DNA of 64,000 bases from Oharaeibacter diazotrophicus. GTDB lineage: Bacteria; Pseudomonadota; Alphaproteobacteria; Rhizobiales; Pleomorphomonadaceae. Positions 1 to 9,922 of the stretch are shown piece after piece. The stretch lies in the NCBI RefSeq assembly GCF_004362745.1, contig NZ_SNXY01000008.1:372001-436000 (forward strand), in the 5' to 3' direction. Both the position numbers and the translations under genes were made by a program. The notes beneath the pieces are model-generated. The model had not been told where the DNA came from. It was given only the letters and a program-made list of their open reading frames with translations, and did not search any database. Every line of letters starts with the position of its first letter. The first letter of the stretch is position 1.

Positions 1-3000
1 CTCCCGGCGGATGCCGAGGATGCCCTCGAGCCCCGCGCGGTACATCCAGCCGGCCGCACCCGTGTACCAGGTCCACCCGCCGCGCCCGACGTGCGGGGCG
101 ACCGAGTAGACGTCCGCCGCCACAACGTAGGGCTCGACCTTGTAGCGGTCCGCCGCGTCCGGGGTCGAGGCGTGGTTGATCGGGTTGAGCAGCGCGAAGA
201 GCGCCGCCGCGCGGTCTCCGTCGCCCAGGCGGGCGAAGGCGAGCACCACCCACATCGCGGCGTGGCTGTACTGGCCGCCGTTCTCCCGGAGGCCCGGCGG
301 ATAGCCGGCGATGTAGCCGGGATCCCGGCCGCCGTCGCCGTCGAAGGGCGGCGTGAACAGGAGAGCGAGGCCGGCGCCGGGACGGATCAGCTCGCGCTCC
401 ACCGAGTCCATGGCCGTCCGGGCGCGGACAGGATCGCCGGCGTCCGACAGGACCGCCCAGGACTGGGCGATGGAATCGATGCGGCAGGCCTCGGCGCCGG
501 CGGCACCCAGCCAGCTGCCGTCGTCGAAGGTGGCGCGGCGATACCACGCCCCATCCCACGCATGGGCCTCGATCGCCGCCGTCACCGCATCGGCGTGGGC
601 GCGCCAGCGGGCCGCGCGAGCTGGGTCGCGTTCCTCCAGGAGGGGGGCGAGCATCCCGATGGTCCCGACCAGCATCCAGCCCAGCCAGACGCTCTCGCCG
701 CTGCCATCGGCGCCGACCCGGTTCATGCCGTCGTTCCAATCGCCGGTGCCGATCAGCGGCAGACCGTGCCTGCCGCTGAGGGCGATGCATTCGTCGATGC
801 CGCGGACGCAGTGTTCGAGCAGCGTCGCCGTCTCGGTGGTGACGGTGGGGAGAAAGAAGGCGTCGTGCTCGCCCGGCCTGAGTTCCGGGCCGTCGAGGAA
901 GGGCACCGCCTCGTCAAGGACGCCCTTATCGCCGGTGGCGAGGACGTAGGCGGCGGTGGCGTGGCCGAGCCAGACCCGGTCGTCGGAGATCCGCGTGCGC
1001 ACCCCCTGGCCGGTCTGCGGCAGCCACCAGTGCTGGACGTCGCCAGCAGGGAACTGGCGCGCGGCCACCCGGAGGAGGTGGCGGCGCGTCTCTTCGGGCC
1101 GGACGAGGGTCAACGCCATGGTGTCCTGGAGCTGGTCGCGGAAGCCGTAGGCCCCGCTCGCCTGATAGAAGGCCGAGCGGGCGGTGATCCGGCAGGCGAG
1201 CGTCTGATAGAGCAGCCAGCCGTTCAGCATCACGTTCATGGCCGGGTCCGGGGTGCGGACCTGGACGGCGCCGAGGATCCCCTTCCAGTGGGCGCGGACC
1301 TCGGCGAGCAGTGCCGCCGGATCGGTCGACCGGAGGTCGCGCACGAGGGTGCGGGCGGCGTCGGCCGAGACGGCCTGGCCGATGACGAAGGTGAGGTCGA
1401 CCGTCTCGCCGGGCGCGACGTCGACCACGGTCTGCAGCGCCGAACAAGGGTCGAGCCCCGCGCCCGTCGCACCGGACAGCGAATTGGACCCCTCGATTGC
1501 CGCCGGTCGCAGGGGACTGCCGCGGCCGAGGAGCTCTGTGCGGTCGCCCGTCCAGGCGGTCTGCCGGCCGCCGAGGTCGGCGAAGGCGACCCGCTCGCCG
1601 AAGGCCATGCTCCAGGGATTGCGGGCCATCATGGCGCCGGTGGCCGCGTCCAGCCAGGTGGTGACGAAGGGGGCGGACGCGCCGCGGGACGTTCCGAGCA
1701 CCCATTCCACGTAACCGGTGACAGTCAGGCGGCGCGGCGCCGCGGTGGTGTTGCGGATCCTGAGCCAGGAGAGCTTTGCCGGGCGGTCGAGGGGCACGAA
1801 CTGGGTCAGCTCCAGGGCGAGGCCGTCGGCCGCGTGCTCGAAGCGGCTGTAGCCGAAGCCGTGCCGGGCAACGTAGACGCCGTCGTCACGCACCACGTGG
1901 GCGGTCGGCGCAACGAGGGCGCCGGTCGCCTCGTCACGGACGACGATGCCTTCGCCCGACGGATCGAGCACCGGGTCGTTGGACCATTGGGTGAGCTGGT
2001 TCTCACGGCTGCTGTCCGCCCAGGTGTAGCCGGCGCCCTCCGCCGAGACCTGGAAGCCGAAGTCGGGATTGGCGACGACGTTGATCCAGGGCGCCGGGGT
2101 GCGGCGGCCGTGGCCGAGGACCGTCACGTATTCGCGGCCGTCTGCCGCGAAGCCGCCGAGACCGTTGAAGAAGGCGAGGTCACCCGTCACAGCCGCCGCG
2201 GCGTCCGCCGGAACGGCCCGGGCGGGGGGCGGCGTGCGGACGAGGTCGGCGGGTCGGGCCGGAACGGGCGGGGCCAGCCGGGCGAGATGATCGGCGATCG
2301 ACCCGAGCCGGGCCGAGAGGACGAGGCGCGCCGCCGACAAGAGCAGGGCGCGCGCGTCCGCCGACGTCTGGTCGGCGCGGAGCACGGTGACCGACTGGCG
2401 CGCTGATCCCTCGCCGAGGCCGGGGCGGGCTTGGCTCTTGCGGAGCTCCATGTCGATCGCGCTCTGGAGGTCCTGGACGTAAGAGCTCGTCCGCTCGTTC
2501 AGGATGACGACGTCGACGTTGAGCTGCTTCGAACGCCAGTATTCGGCAGCGCGCAGCAGCTGCCGCACCTGTGCGATGTCCTGGACGTCGTCGATCCGGA
2601 GCACGACGAGCGGGCGGTCGCCCGACAGGGCGAGCGGCCAGAGGCCGCTCTGGGGGCCGAGCCCGCGGAGCAGCGCCTCGGGGGCGACGCGGAAGCGGCG
2701 GTCGGCGTAGATCAGCGGCGCCGCGAGGCGCTGGAAGTCGGCCGCCTCGGCCGGGGTGACGCCGAGGTGCCGGAGCTCCACCTGGGCCTGAGTCCAGGCG
2801 AGGGTCTTCGCCCGGTCGCAGGCGTTGCGCTCGTGGTGCGTGTCGACGAGGTCAAGTAGAGCCTCCCGGGTAGGAGCGACCAGCGTCCAGACGGCGATCC
2901 GGACGGCGCGACCGGGCGGCACCAGGACGCGCCGGCGAATCGCGAAAATCGGGTCGAGCACGGTGCCGGTGGTGCCGGAGAGCGGCGCGCCCAAGCGGAT

Positions 3001-6000
3001 CGTCGAAGCCGCCTCGAACGAGCGGGCGCCGGCGTGGAAGCGCGCCCTGTCCGTCTCGAAGCTGGGCTCCGCGGTGATCTCACCCTCCACGACGGCGAAA
3101 TGCGCAGCCCAGATCGGCGTCTCGTCGGGCGCGCGGCGCCGGCGGGTGGCGACCAGCGCGCCGAAGGCGGCGAGGTGCTCGGTCTCGACGAACATCTTGG
3201 CGAAGGCGGGGTGGGCGGCGTCGGCGGCGGGCGCGATCAGCGCCAGCTCCACATAGGTGGTCAGCTCGATCTCGCGCGGCCGACGACCGGCGTTGGCGAC
3301 CGACACCCGGCGGACCTCCGCGTCGGTCTCGCCGGAGACGATGACCTCGAGCGTGGTGGTCAGCGATCCCCGTCGGCCGGTGAAGGCGACCTGGTCCTCG
3401 CGGAACTCCACCGCGGCGGCGTCGGCCGCGCCGGGGCCAGCGCGGTCGACGGCCGACCAGACCTCGCCGCTCGCGGTGTCGCGGAGCATGATGCGTGCAC
3501 CGCCGTCCTCGCGGGTGGCGTCCTCCCGGAAGCGGGTGACGGCGAGTTCGCGCCAGCGGCTGTAGCCGGCGCCGGCGGCCGTCAGCATCACCGAGTAGCT
3601 GCCGTTCGACAGGACGTGGGTGACGGGCGGTCCTGCCAGCGGCAAGGTGTGGCGGCGGAGCACGGACGCCTCGGTGCCGGGCATCTCCATGGACGCCTTG
3701 ACGTCCTCGGCCCGCGGCGGCTGCGCCGTCGCGTCGGCGGGCATCCGCTCGTGCAGCAGCAGCTCGCTCGCCTGGATCATCGGCTCGCGGTGGAACCGCT
3801 CGCGCATTCGCCCGTCCTGCAGCGCGTTGGCGATCGCGACGATCGTCATGCCCTGGTGGTGGGCCATGAAGTTGCGAACCAGCACCACGTCCTTGCCGAC
3901 CGGCAGCCGGGCCGGCGTGAAGTCGAGCGCCTCGATGAAGCCGTAGCGGGCCTTCGCGCCGAGCGTCTCCAGCCGGCGATAGTTGGCGAGCGCACCGGCG
4001 GGATCGACCATCGCGGCGAGCCCCGTCGCATACGGGGCGATGACGACGTCGTCCGCTAGGCCCCGCTTCAGTCCGAGGCCGGGCACGCCGAAGTTCGAAT
4101 ACTGGTAGGTCAGCTCGATGTCGCGGGCACTGAAGGCGGATTCGGACACGCCCCAGGGGATGCCGAGGCGCCCGGCGTAGTCCCGCTGGCGGGCCACCAC
4201 CAGCCGGCTGGTGTGTTCGAGGAGGGAGTCGGCCGGCGCCCGCATCACCAGGGCCGGCATCAGGTACTCGAACATCGAGCCCGACCAGGAGACGAGCGCG
4301 GAGTCCCGCCCGAGCGGCGTCCGCGACCGGCCGAGACGGAACCAGTGGCGGGTCGGCAGGTCGCCCTTGGCGATGGCGAAGAAGCTTGCCAGCCTCGCCT
4401 CCGAGGCGATCAGGTCGTAGCAGTTGCGGTCGAGGTCGTTGTCGGCCAGCGAATGGCCGATCGAGAGAAGCGTACGGTCGCGATCAAGCAGGAAGGCGAA
4501 GTCCATCGCCGTCGCGAAGCGACGGGCCTCCTCGGCCAGCGCCGCGAGATGCATGGAAAGGGCGGCCCGCTCGTCGGCCGAGGCGCGTCGGTCCGCGAGG
4601 TCCTCGCGGACGAGTCGGTCGAGGGCGCCGAGCCAGAAGCCGATGTCCGACCGGTCGCCGGCGGGGTCGGGCGAATGGAGGTCGGCGGCGGCGCGGGCCG
4701 CCCGATCAATCAGCCGGCCGAGCCCCGGCGCGAGCGCGTCGAAGGGCATCGGATCGCCGAGCCGCTCGTCGATCTCGTCGAGGAGGCCGTCGAGCTGCGA
4801 CCGGGCGGCGGGCGTGCCGCCCGCCTCGGCCAGCGCCTCGCGGGCGAGGGCGAGGGCGTCCGCCATGCCGGCCCGGGTGTCGGGCGCGTCCTCTGCCCGG
4901 CTCCAGCCCGCGCAGGCGTTGGCGACGGCGATCAGGTGGCCGGCGAGATTGCCGCTGTCGACGCTGGAGACGTAGGCCGGTTCGAGGACGCGGAGGTCGC
5001 GCGTCTCGTACCAGTTGAAAAAGTGACCCTTGAAGCGGCGCATCCGCCGCATCGACGCGAAAGTCGCCTCAAGGCGCGCGGCGGTCTCGGCGAGGCCGGA
5101 CCAGCCGAAGTCGCGTGCCGCCACGGCGGACAGGAGATAGAGGCCGATGTTCGTCGGCGAGGTCCGGTGGGCGACGACCGGCGCCGGCGTCTCCTGGAAA
5201 TTGTCTGGCGGCAGCATCGACTCGGCCGGCGTCACGAAGGTCTCGAAATAGCGCCAGGTCCGCCGGGCGATCAGCCTCAGCGCCCGCGCCTCGGCGGCCG
5301 TCGCCGGCGCGGCGACCGGACGACCCGCCCGCGGACGGCTGATCGCCAGGGCCACCGCCGGCGAGGCCAGCCAGACGAGGGCGAAAGCGAGCGCGAGCGG
5401 CCAGTTGGTCGGCGCCGCCGCGACGGCGGCGGCGGAGACGCCGAGGCCGAGCAGCATGCCGGGGGCCATCCGGCGGGCGAAGCCGCCGATCGTCGAGCGC
5501 GGAGCTGCGGACGAGGCGGCCGCCGTCGTCCACTCGAGGAGGTGGCGGCGGGTGGCGACGACGCGGACGAGGGTCCGGACCGCCGCGTCGAGGCCGAGTG
5601 CGGCGCGGTCGGGCAGGAAGACCAGGTCGAGGCCGCAGCGCGCCGAGGCCAAGCGGAGGTCGCGGCCGAGGCGGGCGAGATGGCTGCTTGGCCGCACGCC
5701 GGGCCGCAAGGGAAGCACGGAGACGACTACCGGCAGCAGGATCGGCACCGCCAGCGTGGCGAGCACGACCAGCGTGGCGGCCACGGGGACTGGCAAGGTC
5801 CAGCCGAACCCGAGTGCCGCCAGCGCGAGCGGCGCGGAGATCGACCGGCGGAGGTTGTCCAGCATCTTGACCCGGCCGACGGCCGGCAGCGGCCCGGCGC
5901 CCCAGGTGCGGCCAAGGATCCAGGGCAGGAGCTGCCAGTCGCCGCGCATCCAGCGGTGCTGGCGGCGGGCGGCCACGTCGTAGCGGGCGGGGAAATCCTC

Positions 6001-8292
6001 GACCACCTCGACGTCGGACGCGAGCCCGGCGCGGGCGAAGGTCCCCTCGAAGAGGTCGTGGCTCAGCATCGCGTTGTCGGGGACGCGCCCGGCCAGCGCC
6101 GCCTCGAACACGTCGACGTCGTAGATGCCCTTGCCGGTGAAGGAGCCCTCGCCGAAGAGGTCCTGGTAGACGTCGGAGGCGGCCGAGGCATAGGGGTCGA
6201 TGCCGCCCGGCGCCGAATAGATCTGCTGGAACAGCGAGCCTTCCGTGCCGAGCGGCATGGCCGGGGTGACCCGCGGCTGCAGGATGCCGTAGCCGCCTAT
6301 GACCCGCCGCCCCGCGTCGTCGAAGATGGGGCGGTTGAGCGGGTGTGCCATCTTGCCGACCAGCCGGCCGACGACGTCGCGCGGCAGCCGCGTGTCGGCG
6401 TCGAGGGTGACGACGTAGCGGACGCAGCGGGGAACCTGCGGCGGCGACCCGGCCGCCGAAACGAAGCTGGTGTCGGTCGCCCCGCGGAGGAGGCGATTGA
6501 GCTCGTGCAACTTGCCGCGCTTCCGCTCCCAGCCCATCCAGGTGCCCTCGCCCGCGTTCAGGGCGCGGCGGCGATGCAGGAAGAGGAAGCGGTCGCCAGA
6601 GGGCGCCGGGCCATGCCGCCGGTTGAGGCGGTCGATCCGCTCCCGCGCCATGGCGAGCAGTGCCGCGTCTTCTGGACGCTCGGCGGCGCCGTGGTCGACG
6701 CCGTCGGCCAGGAGGGCGAACACGACGTCGCCGCCCGCCCCGGAGAGGTGGTGGACCTCGAGTCGCTCGATCTGCTCTTTCAGCTCCGCCTCGCCAGTCA
6801 TCAGGGTCGGCACGGCGACGAGGGTCCTGAGCCGCTCCGGCACGCCCTCGGTCAGCGCCAGGGCGGGCAGCACATTCGGCCCGATGCTCCAGCTGACGAG
6901 CCGGTCGACGATGGTCGCGGCGGCGTCGCTCGCGGGCAGCAGCAGGGCGGCGGCGAACAGCAGGAGCGGCATGGTCGAGCCGTCGCCGCCCGCGACCGCG
7001 GAGAGGCCCGCAAGGACGATGGCGACGGAGACGAGGAGGTTGGAGACCAGATAGCCGCCGATGCCGGACCGCCGCGCGAAGCGGCCTGCGAGGAGCCCGC
7101 GGGTCGGACGGAAGCCGATCGCCCGCTCCAGCGCGGGCCGGCCGTCGGACAAAAGGTGGTAGCCCGGGTCGCGGATCCGCTCGCGGTCGTCGTCAGGCGC
7201 GGCGGCCGCCGCGGCTTCGCCGAGGGCCAGTGCCGTCTCGGCGATCGCGGTCTCGGAGAGGTGAGATCCGCGCGCAAGCTGCTCGACGGCGCTGCGGTAG
7301 CGATTGCGCGTCGGGAAGTCCATCGCGGCGAAGCCGCTCGCCGCCGCGAGGCGGGCGTCGACGAGGCTGACGCTCTCGACTAGCTCGGTCCAGTCGAGGT
7401 CCGCGATCAGCCGCATGCTCGTGATGATGTTGCGGACAGTGACGTTCGACGCGCCCTGCCGCTGCTGGACCCGGTGGACGACGTCCTCCATGGAGCTGCC
7501 CTGACGGGTCAGCGCGCGTTCCAACCAGCCGACGGCCGGCGTGCTGCTCGGATCTTCGTCGCGCAGCCGCTTCACGAGCTGCGCCGCGTAGCGTTCGGGA
7601 AGCCCCTCGGGCGGGGTCGCCGGAAGATGCGACGCGGCCCCCCCTGCCGTCTCCCTCGCCTTCAGGATTCGGTCGGCGGCGGCGTCCGCCTCACGGCGCT
7701 CGCGGCGCCCGCCGGTCATCTGGTCGGACAATCGCCGGAGGTTCTCGACAAGGACGATGCGCAGGGTGATCGCCAGTGCCCAGAGTTCGCCGATCTCCAA
7801 CGGCTGGACGCGCTGGTAGGCGAGGACGAAGCGGCGAAGCGTCTCGCGGTCGACGTAGCTGTCGGTGTGGGCGACGAAGGCCCAGGCGAGGCCGAAAACC
7901 CTCGGATAACCGGCGAAGGGGCCGCTGCCGAGCTTGGGAAGCTGGCGGTAAAAGCCCGGCGACAGGTCCTCCCGGATCTCCCGGATCTGCGCTTCGACGA
8001 GGTGGTAGTTATCGAGCAGCCATTCCGCCGCCGGCACGATGGCACGGCGGTTCTCCGTCTCGACGGCGTTGGCGCGATAGGCGGCGAGGAGGACGGCCGC
8101 ATCGTCGACGAGTCGCACCCGCAGCGGCGGCACCCGGCGCGGCCGGGTAGTAACTGTCTGGGCGGCGGCGAGCGTCTCCGCATGCTGCTCCAGCCGCTCC
8201 AGCCCGAACAGTTCGGCTCGGATCGGGGCGGTGTCCGAGAAGGGCGAGGGGTCAGACGGGCGCTGGAGGAGGTCACGGAAGGGCAGGATCAT
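1..8292 (-). CDS. ndvB: Cyclic beta-1,2-glucan synthase NdvB/ChvB (3' end beyond the window)
   Basis: Inner-membrane enzyme that makes the cyclic beta-1,2-glucans exported to the periplasm, which matter for osmoadaptation and host interaction. The minus strand reads open from an ATG at 8292 to the left edge, about 2764 codons, so roughly the last 100 residues are missing compared with the usual length near 2850. The N-terminus carries the typical ERLEQHAE segment. Membrane segments lie near residues 395-460 and again between about 790 and 980. Between them is the GT84 glycosyltransferase, with TLDADT near 632 and RRQHRWMRGDW near 780. A glycoamylase-like part follows (GVSESAF near 1384). The C-terminal GH94 phosphorylase-like domain, which controls ring size, has TGDWNDGMN near 2517. 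Frame and domain order are certain; only the C-terminus is unseen. Long open frames on the opposite strand are artefacts of the high GC content. Confidence 0.97.
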   Translation of the reverse strand, partial: MILPFRDLLQRPSDPSPFSDTAPIRAELFGLERLEQHAETLAAAQTVTTRPRRVPPLRVRLVDDAAVLLAAYRANAVETENRRAIVPAAEWLLDNYHLVEAQIREIREDLSPGFYRQLPKLGSGPFAGYPRVFGLAWAFVAHTDSYVDRETLRRFVLAYQRVQPLEIGELWALAITLRIVLVENLRRLSDQMTGGRRERREADAAADRILKARETAGGAASHLPATPPEGLPERYAAQLVKRLRDEDPSSTPAVGWLERALTRQGSSMEDVVHRVQQRQGASNVTVRNIITSMRLIADLDWTELVESVSLVDARLAAASGFAAMDFPTRNRYRSAVEQLARGSHLSETAIAETALALGEAAAAAAPDDDRERIRDPGYHLLSDGRPALERAIGFRPTRGLLAGRFARRSGIGGYLVSNLLVSVAIVLAGLSAVAGGDGSTMPLLLFAAALLLPASDAAATIVDRLVSWSIGPNVLPALALTEGVPERLRTLVAVPTLMTGEAELKEQIERLEVHHLSGAGGDVVFALLADGVDHGAAERPEDAALLAMARERIDRLNRRHGPAPSGDRFLFLHRRRALNAGEGTWMGWERKRGKLHELNRLLRGATDTSFVSAAGSPPQVPRCVRYVVTLDADTRLPRDVVGRLVGKMAHPLNRPIFDDAGRRVIGGYGILQPRVTPAMPLGTEGSLFQQIYSAPGGIDPYASAASDVYQDLFGEGSFTGKGIYDVDVFEAALAGRVPDNAMLSHDLFEGTFARAGLASDVEVVEDFPARYDVAARRQHRWMRGDWQLLPWILGRTWGAGPLPAVGRVKMLDNLRRSISAPLALAALGFGWTLPVPVAATLVVLATLAVPILLPVVVSVLPLRPGVRPSSHLARLGRDLRLASARCGLDLVFLPDRAALGLDAAVRTLVRVVATRRHLLEWTTAAASSAAPRSTIGGFARRMAPGMLLGLGVSAAAVAAAPTNWPLALAFALVWLASPAVALAISRPRAGRPVAAPATAAEARALRLIARRTWRYFETFVTPAESMLPPDNFQETPAPVVAHRTSPTNIGLYLLSAVAARDFGWSGLAETAARLEATFASMRRMRRFKGHFFNWYETRDLRVLEPAYVSSVDSGNLAGHLIAVANACAGWSRAEDAPDTRAGMADALALAREALAEAGGTPAARSQLDGLLDEIDERLGDPMPFDALAPGLGRLIDRAARAAADLHSPDPAGDRSDIGFWLGALDRLVREDLADRRASADERAALSMHLAALAEEARRFATAMDFAFLLDRDRTLLSIGHSLADNDLDRNCYDLIASEARLASFFAIAKGDLPTRHWFRLGRSRTPLGRDSALVSWSGSMFEYLMPALVMRAPADSLLEHTSRLVVARQRDYAGRLGIPWGVSESAFSARDIELTYQYSNFGVPGLGLKRGLADDVVIAPYATGLAAMVDPAGALANYRRLETLGAKARYGFIEALDFTPARLPVGKDVVLVRNFMAHHQGMTIVAIANALQDGRMRERFHREPMIQASELLLHERMPADATAQPPRAEDVKASMEMPGTEASVLRRHTLPLAGPPVTHVLSNGSYSVMLTAAGAGYSRWRELAVTRFREDATREDGGARIMLRDTASGEVWSAVDRAGPGAADAAAVEFREDQVAFTGRRGSLTTTLEVIVSGETDAEVRRVSVANAGRRPREIELTTYVELALIAPAADAAHPAFAKMFVETEHLAAFGALVATRRRRAPDETPIWAAHFAVVEGEITAEPSFETDRARFHAGARSFEAASTIRLGAPLSGTTGTVLDPIFAIRRRVLVPPGRAVRIAVWTLVAPTREALLDLVDTHHERNACDRAKTLAWTQAQVELRHLGVTPAEAADFQRLAAPLIYADRRFRVAPEALLRGLGPQSGLWPLALSGDRPLVVLRIDDVQDIAQVRQLLRAAEYWRSKQLNVDVVILNERTSSYVQDLQSAIDMELRKSQARPGLGEGSARQSVTVLRADQTSADARALLLSAARLVLSARLGSIADHLARLAPPVPARPADLVRTPPPARAVPADAAAAVTGDLAFFNGLGGFAADGREYVTVLGHGRRTPAPWINVVANPDFGFQVSAEGAGYTWADSSRENQLTQWSNDPVLDPSGEGIVVRDEATGALVAPTAHVVRDDGVYVARHGFGYSRFEHAADGLALELTQFVPLDRPAKLSWLRIRNTTAAPRRLTVTGYVEWVLGTSRGASAPFVTTWLDAATGAMMARNPWSMAFGERVAFADLGGRQTAWTGDRTELLGRGSPLRPAAIEGSNSLSGATGAGLDPCSALQTVVDVAPGETVDLTFVIGQAVSADAARTLVRDLRSTDPAALLAEVRAHWKGILGAVQVRTPDPAMNVMLNGWLLYQTLACRITARSAFYQASGAYGFRDQLQDTMALTLVRPEETRRHLLRVAARQFPAGDVQHWWLPQTGQGVRTRISDDRVWLGHATAAYVLATGDKGVLDEAVPFLDGPELRPGEHDAFFLPTVTTETATLLEHCVRGIDECIALSGRHGLPLIGTGDWNDGMNRVGADGSGESVWLGWMLVGTIGMLAPLLEERDPARAARWRAHADAVTAAIEAHAWDGAWYRRATFDDGSWLGAAGAEACRIDSIAQSWAVLSDAGDPVRARTAMDSVERELIRPGAGLALLFTPPFDGDGGRDPGYIAGYPPGLRENGGQYSHAAMWVVLAFARLGDGDRAAALFALLNPINHASTPDAADRYKVEPYVVAADVYSVAPHVGRGGWTWYTGAAGWMYRAGLEGILGIRRE

Positions 8293-8428
8293 CGCGGGTC
8301 TTTCCGGCACACAGAGGCTCGTGCGGCCGGACGAGACGATGGGCCATTGGTCGTTCAGGGTGGCGCCGGGCATTCAGGGCCGGCCCCGGAGCGGTTCGGT
8401 ACGGCAATGGGCGCCGTCTTCCCGGCGA

Positions 8429-8686
8429 TCAGGCGGCGTCGGCGGCCAACGCTCGGTCAAGATCCGCGGCGTCCACGTCGAACACGCAATGGGTGGCGGC
8501 GACGGCCTCAACCGCCGGAAGATGCATCCGCGTCGCGACCCGCCGGTAGGCGAGAAAGGTGACGTCCGGGACCGCCGCTTCGTCGATGACGATTCGGTAG
8601 GTGCCGGGCGGTAGCGCCTTGTCCCAGCCGCGGAGCGAGAACGTCTTGCGGAACGTCACCAGGCTCTCCCGGCTGCGCGTGTTCAT
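8429..8686 (-). CDS. Small conserved protein of unknown function (85 aa)
   Basis: An 85-residue protein of the kind found throughout Hyphomicrobiales, with the recognisable pattern VTFRKTFSLRGWD, PPGTYRI and TFLAYRRVAT. It has no signal peptide and no membrane segment. The ATG at 8686 has a GAGG ribosome site that overlaps the stop codon of the small gene just upstream (8694-8819, same strand). The two are therefore almost certainly one transcript that may continue towards ndvB. The function is unknown and I do not assign one. I am fairly sure it is a real gene because of the conserved-looking pattern and the operon spacing of 7 bases. Confidence 0.75.
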   Translation of the reverse strand: MNTRSRESLVTFRKTFSLRGWDKALPPGTYRIVIDEAAVPDVTFLAYRRVATRMHLPAVEAVAATHCVFDVDAADLDRALAADAA

Positions 8687-8693
8687 GGCTGCC

Positions 8694-8819
8694 TCACTTG
8701 CGCTTCTTGGGGAGCTGGGCCGTACTGGAACCGAGCGGCAGGACCGGCGGCGTCGCCGCGCTCTTCACCGCCTTCGGCTTGCGGATCTCTTTGTTCGATC
8801 GCTTCTGGGATTTCGACAT
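8694..8819 (-). CDS. Very small basic protein of unknown function (41 aa)
   Basis: A 41-residue, strongly basic protein that begins MSKSQKRSNKEIRKPK and ends LPKKRK. It lies in a different frame from the longer minus-strand frame that overlaps it at 8683-8961; the composition here (regular Lys/Arg, Ser at the N-terminus) is more protein-like. I recall similar starts (MSKSQKRSN) in rhizobial genomes next to the same 85-aa neighbour, but this is recollection and not a search result. It probably forms an operon with the 8429-8686 gene, 7 bases downstream. It could bind nucleic acid or ribosomes, judging only by charge. Confidence 0.65.
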   Translation of the reverse strand: MSKSQKRSNKEIRKPKAVKSAATPPVLPLGSSTAQLPKKRK

Positions 8820-9330
8820 GGCCTATGTCCTTCGCTGATGAACCCGTCGAAGGCACGGCGCTGCCAAGTTCATGCGACAGAAATGTGACCGCAGAACACG
8901 ACAGTACTATCCGATCGATCTGAGAAATGTAGGTCTGATCCTGGATATTACAATAGGACATTCAAAAATATCCCAGAATCTTCCCTTCTGAACACGGTTT
9001 AACGTACCTGCTGTCGCCTGACCATCTCTTGAAGCGACCGGCCGCCGATGGATCGAGCCACCGTTTCGCGCCGGGAAGGCGACGATTGATCGATGAAAAA
9101 CGCCGCAAAACCGGGTGATCCGCTGCGGTCCAAGGGACGTCGCTCCATCGGAGGCGGCAACAGCATTGTATTTTATGAAAAGAGGCTCATATAGGAGTGA
9201 GTATTTTTGCATTGGACGTTCGTAACGTACTTTCGGCCACAGTCGCACGCGAACACTCCTCTACGAGAATCACGGCCCATCCATGGGGATGACGTCGAAG
9301 CCGGGTTTCGTTAACCGAGGAGTGATCAAA
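8820..9330. promoter_or_regulatory. Divergent intergenic region upstream of the small-protein pair and the cold-shock gene
   Basis: A 511-base gap, clearly richer in A+T than its surroundings (for example 8930-8985 and 9165-9215), between minus-strand genes on the left and the cold-shock gene on the right. It must carry promoters for both directions and probably a long 5' leader for the cold-shock mRNA, as is usual for that family. I could not assign a -35/-10 pair with confidence. GAGGAG at 9317-9322 is the ribosome site of the cold-shock gene. A 33-codon frame at 9093-9194 was considered and not accepted. Confidence 0.5.
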
Positions 9331-9540
9331 ATGACCGTAGGCACGGTGAAGTGGTTCGACTCGACCAAGGGCTTCGGTTTCATCCAACCGGACGAGGGCG
9401 GGCCCGACGCCTTCGTGCACATTTCGGCCGTGGAGCAGGCGGGGCTGCAGACCATCGTCGAAGGGCAGAAGATCGGCTACGAACTTCAGCGGGACGCCAA
9501 GTCTGGCAAGATGGCGGCGCGCAATCTGCAGGCGGTCTGA
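9331..9540 (+). CDS. Cold-shock family protein (69 aa)
   Basis: A single cold-shock domain of normal length that binds single-stranded RNA or DNA and acts as an RNA chaperone. RNP1 is KGFGFIQ near residues 15-21 and RNP2 is DAFVHIS near residues 30-36; the start MTVGTVKWFD is typical. The ATG at 9331 follows GAGGAG at 9317-9322. An in-frame upstream ATG at 9283 has no comparable ribosome site and would add residues foreign to the family, so it is not used. Whether it responds to cold or to general stress cannot be told from sequence. Confidence 0.95.
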   Translation: MTVGTVKWFDSTKGFGFIQPDEGGPDAFVHISAVEQAGLQTIVEGQKIGYELQRDAKSGKMAARNLQAV

Positions 9541-9670
9541 CGCTCGAGTGCGCACCGCCGGGGCCGGCGCCCCGACGCGGTCCGCGTAGCGTACGCCCGC
9601 TCTGAGCGGACGGCACCACCGGACCCTCCGCCAGCGGAGCCCTACCCTTCCCCTTAGAGGATCCATCGCC

Positions 9671-9922
9671 ATGTCCACGACCAGCGCGCCTTTCACCGTC
9701 GGGCAGTCCGTCCGAATTCTGCACGGTCCCCACCGTCTCGAAAGCTCTCCGGACGTCTATACGATCGTCCGCTACGATGCGTCCGACGGCCCCGAGCGTA
9801 GCTACGTCATCGAGAGCGACCGCGATTACCGTCGACGACGCGAGGTCCACGATCGCCTGCTTCCGGTGGACTCCGCCTCGGATTCGCCCGCCAACCCCTC
9901 CCGTCTCCCGGAACCCCGATGA
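9671..9922 (+). CDS. Small protein of unknown function (83 aa)
   Basis: An 83-residue soluble protein that begins MSTTSAPFTVGQSVRI and contains YTIVRYDASDGPERSYVIES, a layout like the small one-domain beta-barrel proteins of rhizobial genomes (entry strand VGQSVRI, then a polar turn and a YVIES strand). I recognise no named family. The TGA of this gene overlaps the ATG of the next by ATGA at 9919-9922, so both are translated from one mRNA. Expression with its neighbours would place it in the stress and envelope run of 9.3-15.3 kb. Confidence 0.7.
   Translation: MSTTSAPFTVGQSVRILHGPHRLESSPDVYTIVRYDASDGPERSYVIESDRDYRRRREVHDRLLPVDSASDSPANPSRLPEPR

Noticed and set aside
91-7383. Long plus-strand open frames opposite ndvB (for example 4213-7383, over 1000 codons)
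   Set aside because: They are Arg/Gly/Pro-rich, show no family features, and lie antisense to a clear NdvB reading with correct catalytic motifs. High GC content creates such frames.
8683-8961. Minus-strand frame of 92 codons overlapping the 41-aa gene
   Set aside because: It runs in another frame over the 41-aa basic protein, which has the better composition and operon spacing.
9093-9194. A 33-codon plus-strand frame before the cold-shock gene (MKNAAKPGDPLRSKGRRSI...)
   Set aside because: Ends cleanly with TAG, but has no ribosome site at a proper distance and lies in a probable leader or promoter region. Too short to support.
8907-9248. Minus-strand frame of 113 codons in the gap before the cold-shock gene
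   Set aside because: Odd composition, no ribosome site found and no recognisable features; the region is better explained as regulatory.
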